Of a stretch of DNA of 64,000 nucleotides, positions 14,401 through 26,300 are shown piece by piece; positions within the stretch are counted from its first letter, which is position 1; every line of letters begins with the position of its first letter. Made by a program: the position numbers and the translations under genes. Source of the DNA: Pagrus major (lineage: Eukaryota > Chordata > Actinopteri > Spariformes > Sparidae); the NCBI RefSeq assembly GCF_040436345.1, contig NC_133230.1, positions 24,376,197 through 24,440,196 of the forward strand, given 5' to 3'. Below the pieces are notes generated by a model, which searched no databases, was not told the origin of the DNA, and saw only the letters and a program-made list of their open reading frames with translations.

Positions 14401-16169
14401 GTCCCAACATTGAAACACAAGGCAGGTGAGTCTGAATAAACCAAAGGAAATGTCAACAAATACGGTGACACATGACTCATGTGTACCGATGAAACTCAAC
14501 CGCTTCTCATGCCAAATGCCCCCAATGAGTCTCTATTTGCAGAGAAACTAACGAAACAGAGGCACCCAGTTCTGAGATTCAATTTACAAGCTCAGATTTG
14601 TGCAACTCTTGGCCTACATGATGAAAAATATAAATCCTGTAGATCATGCTGGGGCTTCCCCATACTCACGCTCAGACTGCTCAGGGGTAAGAACCAGGAC
14701 GGTGACCTTGGTGGAGTCTGACTGGCCACTGTTGTCTGTGACGGTCAGCTGGAACTTGTACACTCCAGATGTCAGATTGGATACCATAATCTGGTCGTCA
14801 AAGTTGGTTTTCTACAATGCAAAGGAAAGACAGTGATTTCTTGATGGCAGATTTTCGACAAAGTAACAGGCACAGATACACAAGTGGACATTTTGAGATG
14901 CAAGATTATTAATAGTTAAAGTATTTTTTTTCTAATGTTCCAAAAACTGGACTCTCAGAAGTCTCTCTACTCACCTCAATGACAGCGTGAGGATACACAG
15001 TGAGCATATTCCACAGGTAGGACGCAATCTTCTGGTCATCCGAGCTTGTGATGCCGTTCAGTGTCACGATCTCCCCAGGCTGGACCACCAGGTCCGGGCC
15101 TCCATTGGCAGTAGGTGGACGGTCAGATTCATCTGGAGAGAGACCATGACATCAGTGTTTATCACATGCAGACAAATGTTTGAGCAAATTTTGCTTAGGT
15201 GAGCTAATATTGCAGATCCAGTTAAAACACCTGAAGAGGCAGAGGTGGAAACAGAAACCTGAACCACGGGTCTTGATGGCCTGACGTGTGTCAACACGCT
15301 GAAATGAATGTTTCTGCCCTAATTATGTGGCCTCACATAAACCACTGAAAGCCATTAGCCTACTTAAGGACACAAATTTTGATTTCTCCTGATTTAATTG
15401 ATTTACTTAGCTGTTATGTTCACATACAACCTTGGTTCTAAAAGGGTGGTCCTGTGGAGGGGAAAATGACTCTTACATTTATCTTACCAGAAGTTGTCCC
15501 AAAGGAAGAATGTAGGTTATAATGGCTATTTTTATCATATGATACCTTTTCATAAATCTGCATCTACAAAACATGACGACTCAATGATCCTGAAACACAA
15601 CAGAAGTATGACTAATCTCTGTGATCCTACAGATATAGGGGCCCTCGTGAGAGTCTTATCAACAGAGGATCCAAACTGTGATATGCATCTCTGCTGGAGC
15701 AATCTGATCAAATGCAAATATCTTTCTCAGGATTCGTTATTAGAGTTCAGGGCTTACCTGGGGTGGCATCCACCTTAAGATAGCCGTCATAAACGGAGTC
15801 CAGAAAGTAACTCATGTATCCCTGCTTCTTGACGAAGCGGCACGCGTATGTCTTCTTGTACAGACAGTCAAAGAGAAAGCAGGAGTTGACCGAGCCTTCC
15901 TCGGCTCCTTTCTCCATGACGGCGACATTGCACTTCGGCTCCTTGCAGCAGGCGCTCACACAGTCCCTGTATCGATCCAGTTTCGGCGACGAAATGAACG
16001 TCGCTCCGTCTTTCACGGACTCATCGGCATCGAGAATGAAATCATCCCGACCTTTCTTGAACTGGCTGAAGCACTCCTCACCGACCGCCTGGCCACAAGC
16101 GGAGTCCAGAAGACACACCAGGAGCAGGAGCGCACACGCTCCCAATTGTCCTTTAAACATTAGATTCAT
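8485..16169 (-). CDS. spint1: Kunitz-type serine protease inhibitor 1 (HAI-1), membrane anchored
   Basis: HAI-1 is a cell-surface inhibitor of trypsin-like proteases such as matriptase, hepsin and HGF activator in epithelia. Nine exons on the minus strand (16169-15758, 15132-14975, 14811-14670, 12714-12547, 11815-11768, 11157-11026, 10677-10507, 9092-9033, 8666-8485) join in phase to 490 residues; the human protein has about 513. Visible in order are a signal peptide (1-26, hydrophobic LLLLVCLL), a cysteine-rich MANSC domain (about 30-125), a PKD-like domain (138-232), Kunitz 1 (about 240-292, reactive site PCRGSF), a short linker exon, an LDL-receptor class A module (about 311-352, ending CSDSSDEQKC), Kunitz 2 (about 355-407, reactive site SCRDSF), one transmembrane helix (431-454) and a short tail ending LVYNTTTKPI, like human LVYNHTTRPL. 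The start is the first ATG before the signal peptide. Fish have more than one spint1 copy; which one this is cannot be told here. Confidence 0.95.
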
Positions 16170-17019
16170 ATTTTATAAAGTCCTGCAAATATTTTAAATA
16201 AAGTCAGATCACCTATAACGACGGGGAAGTCAATAGAGAACACAAAATAACGCTTATTATTTCAAAAAGGCAACTTCTCCCAGGAGTGTTTAGGCCGCAG
16301 AGTGGAGAAACAACCTCCTCACAGGTCAAGCTTCAGTTAAATCAAAGAAGTAAAGCTCCTGACTTCCTGTCGTGCATCAAGAAACGCTTCAAAACGTCCT
16401 CTTCAGCCGGATCCGATCCTTCACAGACCCGAAACTTTCACAAGAGATGCGCCTGTTTGATGTCGAGAAAAGCCTGAGCGATCGACGACATCGGCCAGGT
16501 GACTCACCTGAGAGATACAGGAAGTGAAATTCCACCCCCGAGACGCCACTCCCTTCTGGCTGTTATATGACTGGGGCTCTAAACAAAACAAGGACCGGGT
16601 TTTTGTGTTTGTTTGTGTAAAGAATCATTGTCTAAACTTGCAGACATGTGTAATGTTGGAATGGTCTAACTGTGACAGGGGATGTGCTTTTATAGACAGT
16701 AAGCAGCTTTCAGAAACCTTTCCTTCCTCTTTTTTAATTCAGGATACATAGACCAGAGTATGCATGCTTCTGTTGTTGTTCTTCTGTGGTATGAACTTAC
16801 ATTCTTTTACTTCTAGTAGTGAAGATCCCTGGTTTTGAAAAGTGCTTGAATGAAGGCTTATTACCATAAGATTATTTTATTTATCAGTTCAAATTAAATG
16901 ATTATGCCAATATTTATCTATGAACAAAATAAATATCTTTTTATTTTGTCCATATTTGTGCTGGTTTATCATGTGCAACTTTTGAGAGAACATTTACTAA
17001 TTATGTCTAAAACGTTGAC
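16170..17019. other. spint1 upstream region / presumed promoter and 5' UTR
   Basis: The minus-strand spint1 start lies at 16169, so its 5' untranslated region and promoter should fall here. Roughly 16360-16500 is CpG-containing and less AT-rich than its surroundings. No TATA box is obvious and no coding exon is seen. The transcription start cannot be placed from sequence alone. Confidence 0.4.
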
Positions 17020-17208
17020 TTTAAAGGGGCTCTGAGGAAACAGTCCAGCAGCATTAAATAACTTAATAACAAATCATCTTAAGGCTTATATAGGCAACTA
17101 AGAGAGGCGGGGAAGATCTATTTTTTCACATCCCACTACAATACGCTCACACATGGCCAATAATAAAGTGATTAATATTTGTAAATTGTTACATAGAGTC
17201 CCTTTAAA
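17020..17208. mobile_element. Short inverted-repeat element (MITE-like), TTTAAAGGGnCTCT ends
   Basis: The segment starts TTTAAAGGGGCTCT and ends AGAGTCCCTTTAAA, whose reverse complement is TTTAAAGGGACTCT. The 14-bp ends therefore match except at one base. Length is 189 bp with no coding capacity. Size and structure fit a miniature non-autonomous DNA transposon. No clean target duplication was found and the family was not identified. Confidence 0.5.
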
Positions 17209-17539
17209 TATATTTTATATTACATGTAAAATTGAATTAAAGTTAAGGGGAATTTCTCCACAAACATAAATGTGTTTTTCAAGTGCTTCCTCTTCAACTA
17301 TTAAACATAAAAGTAGTGCTTTTTTCTATTTCCTGTAATTAATCACATCCCTTAAATTGGGTCACGACAATGCTGGGATTAATTTACCAACAACAATGAG
17401 CAATGAGCTCTTCTAATGTTTATTTAGTCATAATGGATTTCCCCATGAATGTAATCCTTTAATCAAGTCCTCAGAACCTAAAAGGACAAAAATTCACACA
17501 AGAGGTCAATGGAAATTTTTTTTTACCCCATATGACGAT

Positions 17540-18000
17540 GTCAGAATGAGAATCAGCTTTATTGACCAAGTATGTGTAAACATACAGGAATGTGACTCTG
17601 GTATTTAAGTTGCTCTCAGTGTGACAAAAATATGCATGCAGCTAAAGAAATAGACATGCAGCTAAAGAAATATAACTGTACTTCTATGAAGTACCTGTAA
17701 AATAGGTGTTTATATATATAACTATATTTAAAAAAGCAACAGCGACCAGCAACATACAGTGTCTATATACAAGTCAAATTGTGGTGGCAGGCGATTGAAA
17801 ACACAATGTACAAAAAGCTTACTAAATATAATGTAATTATGTTAATACATATTATCTTTGGTATGTCTGATGTAGAATAAAGTTGTCTTTATGTTATAAA
17901 CATGTTAAAATAAAATGATAGAAATCAGTTTATTTGTATGGCACTTTTCAAGCAAAGAGCACTAAATGCTTGCAAGTGCAGCGTGACAACATAAAAGACA
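17540..18000. repeat. Degenerate LINE-like / dispersed repeat fragments
   Basis: The text 'gaatcagctttattgaccaagtatg' at about 17551 and 'tttatttgtatggcacttttca' at about 17929 are close to stock phrases of dispersed fish repeats, probably tails of non-LTR elements. Between them, 17632-17672 holds an imperfect tandem pair of a 20-bp unit around GCATGCAGCTAAAGAAATA. There is no open reading frame; the exact family was not determined. Confidence 0.4.
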
Positions 18001-18039
18001 ACCACACATAAAAAAGGACAGCATAAAAAGATGAATAAG

Positions 18040-18379
18040 TACGGAAGCCCTAAAGGGCCATGCATTCATACATTTTATTTCCTCCGTTTTCCCGTGATAA
18101 CAAGTTTATTTCATTTGTTTTCTCGAGATCTCGAGTTATTATCTCGAAATAACAACTGCCGTTTTCCCGAGATAACGGGATCATTTTCTCGAGATCTCGA
18201 GATAACGAAACTTTGTTTTCCCGAGATAACAATATAATTAATTCGAGATCTTGAGAAAACAAAACAATAGTGTAGTATATTAAATCATTGCCGGAAACAT
18301 CATTCAGTGTAGCAATGTCAGAGGGTCTCGTTATCACGGGAAAACGGAGGAAATAAAATGGCCCTTTAGGGCTTCCGTA
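18040..18379. mobile_element. Non-autonomous inverted-repeat DNA transposon (copy 1, 340 bp), IS3EU-like
   Basis: Ends are TACGGAAGCCCTAAAGGGCC and its inverted copy GGCCCTTTAGGGCTTCCGTA. The element is flanked by a perfect 6-bp target duplication AATAAG (18034-18039 and 18380-18385). The left arm is packed with TCTCGAGATCTCGAGA-type palindromes alternating with CCCGAGATAAC. It is nearly the same as the left part of the 708-bp copy at 35103-35810, then jumps at about 18330 straight to the right terminus, so it is an internal deletion derivative. The 6-bp duplication and TA-initial ends agree with what I recall of IS3EU elements; the family name is an inference. Confidence 0.8.
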
Positions 18380-18385
18380 AATAAG

Positions 18386-20373
18386 ACAAAAAAAACAATA
18401 AGTTGAATTAGAACTGGCACATAATCAAAACAAGGGCAAAAAAACATCAAATCTGATGTTAATTCTTTGTCTTCTTCTTTAAATATGTCCAAGAAAGTGA
18501 GTCCAAAGTGTTTTCATCTTTCACTTTACAAGCTTTAATCCAGAAGGTGGCAGTATGATCCCATCTACAGCAGGGGAAGCAGCTGAGGGTGAGCGGTGTA
18601 TCATTATTTTTCTCAAAGCTTTGTAAAACATAAATATTAACACATTTTCTCTCACGTATAGTATGCTCATTAACATGACCTATCATTCAAATTCACAGGA
18701 ATTCCTCTTTGCAACAGTAGTGATACCAGGATGAATCATGCGCTGAGTCATCCAATTTCAGTATGTGTGAGTCATGAGGCCACCTTTCATGTTATCAACA
18801 ACATAGACTAGGTGAAGCAGGAAGTGGTCGCTCAGTTAAGCAATTAGATGATTTTGTCAAGTGATTTAAAGTGAATCATTTTTCCAGCCACATTTAGCCG
18901 GAGGATAATTGAACTTGGGAAAAACAAAAAGGTAGAAAAACTTGACAGTTTCCTGTCCTGACAATCAGATGTTACATCTTCATGGATGATGTGGAGTTAA
19001 AAGAGTAGAGGTCAAGCTCATTTCCTGCCTCTGCTTTCCCTTCCAATGTGTCACCTGGCTGGGTCCAAGGTGAGAAGCCCTCACACAGGTCTCCAGTCCA
19101 CGTCCCAAGCCGGTGGTGCTGAACCGAGCGGCATAAGACGAGATGAATGAATTTGTTTGCCTGGAAAGGTGAGCTGCTGGAGGCACTCAATAATTCAGTG
19201 TTTGTAACAGACGGTGCATCAGTGGGTGAACACGCGCAGCTATGGCTGATTGATAGTCCCTGCCAAAACAAAAAACTGAACCCCATTATTCATATCGTAA
19301 TAGGATCTGTGGAAACTCTGCAGCTCTGTCGTCTCTGTTGTCTCAACTGTAATAATTTGGCGCCGGGAGCTACAACTATGAATTTCTGACCTTGGGTTAT
19401 GTGCCAATGTTGATGTTTGGGGCTGCAAACATTGATAGTTTCAAGACTTTTATTTGACATTTGACTTCTAAACAGCCACAAACACTCCTCTCCAGTTCAT
19501 CCATTATTCATGGGTGCGTAACTGAGGATGCCAATTTGACTTCAAGGCTTATTAAACGTACACCTGATAATGCCTGTTATAAAGGACGAGGCAGCTATCA
19601 CACTAGAGGAACCCTGGCTCACCTGTCAGGGGGACCCGGCTATTGTTGGACGTGTTTGGGAACACAAGAGCCCTTAGCATGTCAAACCCTTTTGACTTTG
19701 TCAGCAGATAAATACTTTAGATACTCTTCCTGAGTGAATATTAGTAATATATGTGTTGGAATGCAGATGTTTCTGATGACACAGCCTAAAAAAGAATACA
19801 AGCAAACACTTAATTCTATATTATTCCATGTCAATAAGACACACTTGCATATTTTTCAGCCAGAGTAACTCTCCAAACTTGATTGCTGTGGTTGCCGTCT
19901 TACCCTTTCTCCAGTTTTTATCGCTGTAATTGACCTATGCTCCCACGCCTGCTATAACATAAAGGGAAGAGAGCAAAAAGCAAACACACACCCCATAAGG
20001 TGCATGTGCACACACACAAATGCATGCACAGACTCACACACGCACGCACAGAGGCATATCTCATTACCGTCCTCCTGATAGTGCAGCCAGTGGGTGTTGC
20101 AAGAGGAGGAGGGAAGGAGAGCAAGACAGTGAGCTTCAGAGAGAGGGAGAGAGAGAGGACGAGGACAGAACCAGAGCCGGCGTTACAGAGAGGGAGAGCA
20201 CGAACACTCAACAAGATAACAGGAGATACGCGTGGGAACAGCAGCCCGCAGGAAGAGCAGAGATAGAGACAGAGCCGTCACAGCCCGTGGGTCTTTCTGT
20301 CTGTGAGTGTGTGTGTGTGTGTGAGAGAGAGAGCTCAGTGTGTTTCCACGGTTCTCCTGAGGCCGTGGCAGCC
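18386..20373. other. Intergenic / ppp1r14d upstream region with microsatellites
   Basis: No coding exon is recognised between the element at 18040 and the ppp1r14d start. About 19990-20060 is CA-rich (ACACACAC blocks), 20100-20200 is a GA-rich purine tract, and 20300-20332 is a (GT)n(GA)n run. The purine-rich block immediately before 20374 is probably promoter or 5' UTR of ppp1r14d. A long open frame from 20020 continues into the gene, but its upstream part is low-complexity and not counted as protein. Confidence 0.45.
20300..20332. repeat. (GT)n(GA)n microsatellite in the ppp1r14d 5' region
   Basis: An alternating GTGTGTGT tract passes directly into GAGAGAGAGAG about 45 bp before the ppp1r14d start codon, so it probably lies in the 5' UTR or core promoter. 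Another CA tract (about 20571-20593) lies just after the first-exon donor. Confidence 0.7.
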
Positions 20374-23300
20374 ATGGCGTCAGACCCAAGCACCCAGTCC
20401 AGGGTGATGTTCCAGGCGGCGGACAAGACAGAGGAGCCTGCACACCGCAAGCTGGGCAAGCTGACAGTCAAATACAACCGCAAGGACCTGCAGAGGAGGC
20501 TGGATATTGAGGAGTGGATCGACGGGCAGCTGCACCTGCTGTTTGACTGTGAGGTAGGGTAGGGCTGGTTCACACACACAGACACACACACACTGAGGAA
20601 GGAAGAGAGGGGAAGGAGCTGCACTGATCACTGAAGTGTCTGTGGTGGGCTATCCATCATGTGTGAGAGATTACAGAGACCTTAAAGAGGAGTGGGTGGG
20701 AGGGAAGTGCTTGAAGGCTGCACACTAGCCCTGATGTGTCATCAACCTGACTGCAGTATCAGCTGTTCGACGTGCAACCTGGTGTTCTACCACTGTGATA
20801 AGAAGATTTGATGTCCGATTTTAAAGTCATTAGGAAGTATGTTGCAACCCTGCGACACCACTTTGAACATGTGGCTAAATTTACCATTAAGGCATCCAGT
20901 TGAAGAGACAGCTACATGAGAAGCTAACAATATTGAGGAGGAACAGGGTCAAAACAATATTCCTGTAAATCTGTGATTAAGTCATAAAGTGTCAGGGAAA
21001 GTAATAAAAAATAAAACAGTGTTCATGTCTTGCTGTAATGGTGGCACCAGTACTTTATGTCATCCCCTGTGTATGTGTGTCCTGTCTCTCTCTTTGCAGA
21101 CACATTTATGTTGACACACTTACTTACCAATGATAAATGATAACTACTAATATTACCCTCCATCTAAGATATGGAGTTTATATAAACACAGTGTATGTTA
21201 TGTAACAACAAGGCCTTGTTGCATAGGTGGTCGTGTTCAGTGTGTACAGGGGATCATGATGAGACAACAGTCAGCTCCCTCTCGCTCACACACACACACC
21301 CTTCATAACTCCACTCCTCTACTGTGGGATACAATCCAATTATGTCAGAGGCTCCATATTGATTTGCTTGGCATTCTCCAAGGGGAAACCATGGCAACAG
21401 ATGTCTCCTCGCCCACATGAGGCAGCATGGCACGGTGGAATAAGAGGTGTCTGTTTAGGGAGCATGAGCTTCCTAATGACGATGTAGATCAGATGACAAC
21501 ACCGCCTCCGTTTCATGGCGAACGAGAACGCAGAGACAAACTGTTTCTCATGTGAAACAACTGCACGGAGACCCTTGGCTGCAGACGGCCTGTAGCCACC
21601 TCTCTGTCTGGCATCCCCTTACACTGGCAGGGAGCCCTTTGCATATGTACTAATGCTGCAGAACGTGAGCTGTGAACATTTTTGTACAGCGGTAGATAGG
21701 AGGGATTAAACCTAGTTGGTTTAAATTTAAAATGCTTTAGTTGCAGTTGGTTATGCTATTATTTTCCCCATCACAATACTTATTTTATGAGCTTTATTCC
21801 ATTCACATCCCAAGCCTTCTCCCCTGTGGATATATATGATAATATGCTTGTAAAAAGCCGAGGGTGGAATAAATCACATTAGTGGAAACCAGGACATGTG
21901 GATAACAGAAACAGATCTGAAGTCTTTTCTCTGTGTGCTCGTTTGATCTTGTCCCAGAAACATACAATTATTCCAGCACTTTTGTGTTGTGGTTCCAGCA
22001 TAATCCAACATGAGGATAATTGTGCAGCACATATACAGAACAGATCCATACAAGCGGAATGATTGGATCTAGGTATGATTGATGAGATGATTACTAGAAT
22101 TGAAGTAAACAGAAGTTCCTCTTCTGTACAGTTTTCCTGAGAATAGTCTACGTCCTTGACATATGGAAATGAAGGCTCACCTCCGGGTGGGATGGACAGG
22201 ATATTTGCATTAGCCCCTTGTGCAGAATTAGCCGTGGCTTGTCCATGTGCACTGGCCAGTGTAATGAATTTTGCATGGGCTCAGGGGAAGGTTACTCTGT
22301 TGGTTCTCCGAGTCTTCCGCGTGGAAGCATTTACCATCAGTCCCCTGTGTCACCACCTGAATTATTTAGCCGCATCTCTAATTCATACAATTGCTGCCTC
22401 GGTCCGGAGTGGCCCACCTCCACTGCAAACTTCACACCTTTTGAGAAATGATCAGCTAAAAAAGAGGTGTGAAAAACAGCTCTCAGACAGACTTCTTGAG
22501 CAATGTTTAGGCTTATGTAGTAACCCAGAAGCCAGATAAGTGTTTTCCCAACTGTCACAAGACTATAAGGACTTTTCAGTGAATGGACTGCAGGACAGAA
22601 GTAGAAATTTTCCCTGTTTAAGAGTTGTACAGTTGAACAATAAGATTTGGATCTTTACACTCTGTTCTGCCTGTGTCACGACTCACTCAGTAATGTTTAT
22701 GAGAAGCTCGTGACTCTGACAGGAAAGGGTAGAGTCTGATAAATAAAACATATGCTGGCATCTTCTCGGAACAGCTGGATTTCCTGGGCATGGTTTCCTT
22801 TACATTATAATAACAAACACTATAGTGTGTGCAATGGAACCAAACTATGTTTGTTGCAGTATTTTCTAACTTAATAGGTCAGTGAATATCATTATTCAAC
22901 ACTTACATGTCAGGAATATGTAAAATATATTGTAAAGAGTGTAACAAAACCCCTTAATAGAATAATTTTAGCTAGTTAATGGCATATTTTAGGAAAGAAT
23001 GCTGACTAGCTCTCCGTTCCAGAGTCAGATGAGAAAATCGACTACTCTCATATCTTTCTTTTCAGTATGAAGCGACATCCAGCAGCTGGTTAGCTTAACT
23101 TAGTATAAAGACTGAAAAAAAGGGAAACTGCTGGCCTTGCTCTGTATAAAGTTTACAAAATCTGTCTACTACCATCAAACTTTAGCTAACTAAAGCAGAT
23201 TTTACTTAATGTTTTAGTTTGAATGAACAGTGTTTTAAAATAATCTGCAAGGTACAATTACAATTTATCATGTTATATGTCATTTATTATGCAATTGTTA

Positions 23301-26300
23301 TGCCAAGCTAAGCTGCTGGGTGTAGCTCAGTACTTAGTGTGCAGATATTTTCAGATAGTTCCCAAAATTTCGAAATAATACACACTGCACACAACCTAAT
23401 GAAGAAACCAACATGGCACAACAATTTAGGTCACTGAAAGACCAAATTAAAAAGCATTCATCTTTTATGGATCATGAATATCTACAGCAAATTTCTTGTT
23501 TCGAAAGCTGATACATTGAGCTCAAGGCAGGCCCACAGGAAAAGTTACATAACGACCAAATGGACTGAGATCCGTTCATGGGGAGAATGACCATGTTGAG
23601 TAAACTTCCTGGTAATCTGTCAGTTTCAATGTAAAATATGTTATGTAAAGACTATAAATTATATAGGACGTGATGGAAGTGATAAAGGTCAATGGCTCAC
23701 CACAATCACTACAGTTGTGTTTCTGTGGAGCTTAAATGAGTGAATTCTTGGTAACCTGCTCAGTATATATTGTGCTGGGCTTTGCACTTCAAACTCATTG
23801 CCCATGATGATCATTTATTTCAATATACCTTGCAAAGGTCAAGGGCACATTTGGACCTGAGGGGTGCCCTAGATGACATGTCAGGGGGGTCACCAAAATC
23901 ATTTGGAGCTCTTCACTGGGGCCCATGAATATCAATACTCCATTTCATGACAGTTTTGCTAGTAGTTCAGAAATCTCTCATTGGTCGAAACTGTTGCACC
24001 TGGCTGACCGATCAATTTGTCATCCTCAGGGCAATTTTAGTAAAATTCATTCATATTTAAAGCGATTCTTGGAAAAATGATAAAATCAAACTGAACCACT
24101 CAAGAAGTGCCACAAGACAGAGAACTACAACAACTTATAACATTCAACATAAATAAAACATATCAAAGAGATGTTAAAATAAAAGTTTAAAAGATCATGC
24201 TGCTGCTCTGAAATGTGAGTTCCAACCCTAAAAAACAGGTCACCTCATTATACTGATGCAACTTTCCTGTTTCTGAATTACAAATTCTAATCGAGGTCAT
24301 CATGTCTTGACAAAATCCAGCTGCTATTTAGACTGCATCTGTATCGCCTGTCTAAAACTGCAATCCTCTGAGACCCACTTTGATATTCATGAATTCCAGT
24401 GTTAGTGCCAACATTCATTTTAGCTTCAGTCTATTGCTTTTAACTTCAAAAAGTGCTGCTGAGACATTTCTGCCCGGAGGCCTCATTAAAATGCAATTTT
24501 CCTCTGACAATGAGGTAACTCTCAACAAGCTGAAAATTGCGACCGCGTCCAATATGAAATACTGAAAAGTTTCGGGAAGGGTCATCGTATTTCTTCACGG
24601 TAATTGCTCATATTCCTCTCATTGACATTCAGTGGTGCTCTGCATGGTCCTGCAGTCACAGGCAGAGGGGTGTTAAAGCTCATAAAGTATATCCCTGCTC
24701 ATACTCATCACTAATGTAGTGCTTAGGTAGGTTTCATTTTCACTTTCGTCCTTTACTAACTGAATATGCCACTCTAGATAGCCATTTAAAGTTCCGTGCA
24801 ATTAATATGAATGTATTATTAATCCTAATAATGCAAATAAGTACTTCTAACATCAACATTAATCAATAGAGCCGTGTACAACAGCACATTTGGTTATTTC
24901 CATAATGTATATGTCAAGGGGGAGAGAAAAATACACCTAATTTGACAGCAGACGTAACAATACAGTTTTAGTTTATCAAACTGTAATGTCAGCTGGGAAG
25001 CAGTGGAATGCTAACATAAGCTGTTTCCTAATGGAAGGTAATGGGTAATTTAATATATTGTTTTATCCGGGAATAAGGCCTGATGTCCCTCCAGATTTTC
25101 ACTATCCATCATCTTTACAGTTGCTGATCAATTGGCAGGTGGTAAATTGATGACAATTTGACAGATTCCCTGCCTTTAAAGGACATGAAACCTGGAACAC
25201 AGCTGCATAACACAGCACAGCATTCAAGCTTCCCACCCTGAGTGTGATGTCAGAGGAAAATGGCCACCATGAGATCATGGTCTATTAAGTCACCCTAAAA
25301 CACCTAAATTAGATTTTAATGCAGATTGAAAATGTGGATGTATTTTTAAAATCTAATCATTAAATCATTTTTTTCACATTAGCTGACCTACTCTACAGTC
25401 TCTCCATGTACCCTCTGGCAACAGAAGAACCCCATGGGGTACAAATACCCCCGGTTGGTAATCACTGGCCCAACCATTTGACACACAGTACACAAACCAA
25501 AAAACACAACACAACCACCCACAGCCGAGCTGGTAAAGCCCACACAGCACAGAGCAACGTTCATCATGTGTCCTGCAGACATCAGCAGAATCACACGGGG
25601 GTCCAAACTGGCAGCATGTATCAATTAGAGCAGGCACACGGGACTCTGGAGGAGGGCCCATCTATTCCGCCACTCAGCACTTCCACATTGATTAGCTCTC
25701 TCCTCGTCCAGAAAGCAGTGCAGGCCCCATCCTCAGCAGCCATGAAAACTCCCCAACCGGAAAATATTCCTCTTAAAAAGAGGCCCCACTTGTCAGATAT
25801 GAGTGTACACCTGCTGACTCCAGATATCTTCGTGTCCAGGACTCATCCAGTGAGCAGCACTGTTCATTCCCTCTGGAAAGGGAGCTAAACGATTGATGGG
25901 CGCTTGCGTTATCAATTGATTACTTTGCTATATTTGATTTTTATAAGTGGAGACTTTGTGCTTTTTTTTTCTACAATCTTTACATGAGGTTGGCATTAAT
26001 CTTCCAATAGTTTTTTTAAGGCTAACATTTTAGAAAAGCGGTTTGTATGGACCACCAGTTTGTATCAGGTACACACAGTGTGTGACAACATAGCTGTGAT
26101 AAGTATATTCTTTAGAAAACATTTCAACTGGAAATAATCTCTCAGTAATGGCTGAGCTAAATGCTAGCTGAGTAAACCATCCATGAAATCTGATGATGGC
26201 ATGTGGCAAGTGTGGCCTCCTGGAGCCTTTCTGCCTTCACGCCTCAGTGCTCTTGTGTTCAGCGTATCATCAATCACATCATTGTTATGAGGAATTATTA

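Noticed and set aside
20020-20373. Open frame running upstream of the ppp1r14d start, which would extend the protein by 118 residues
   Set aside because: The upstream part is CA- and GA-repeat translation (HTRTHR, EREGERED). The family starts near the ATG at 20374, which has a good initiation context.
25406-25888. 160-codon plus-strand frame in the ppp1r14d intron
   Set aside because: No homology recognised, low complexity in places, and no splice or expression evidence.
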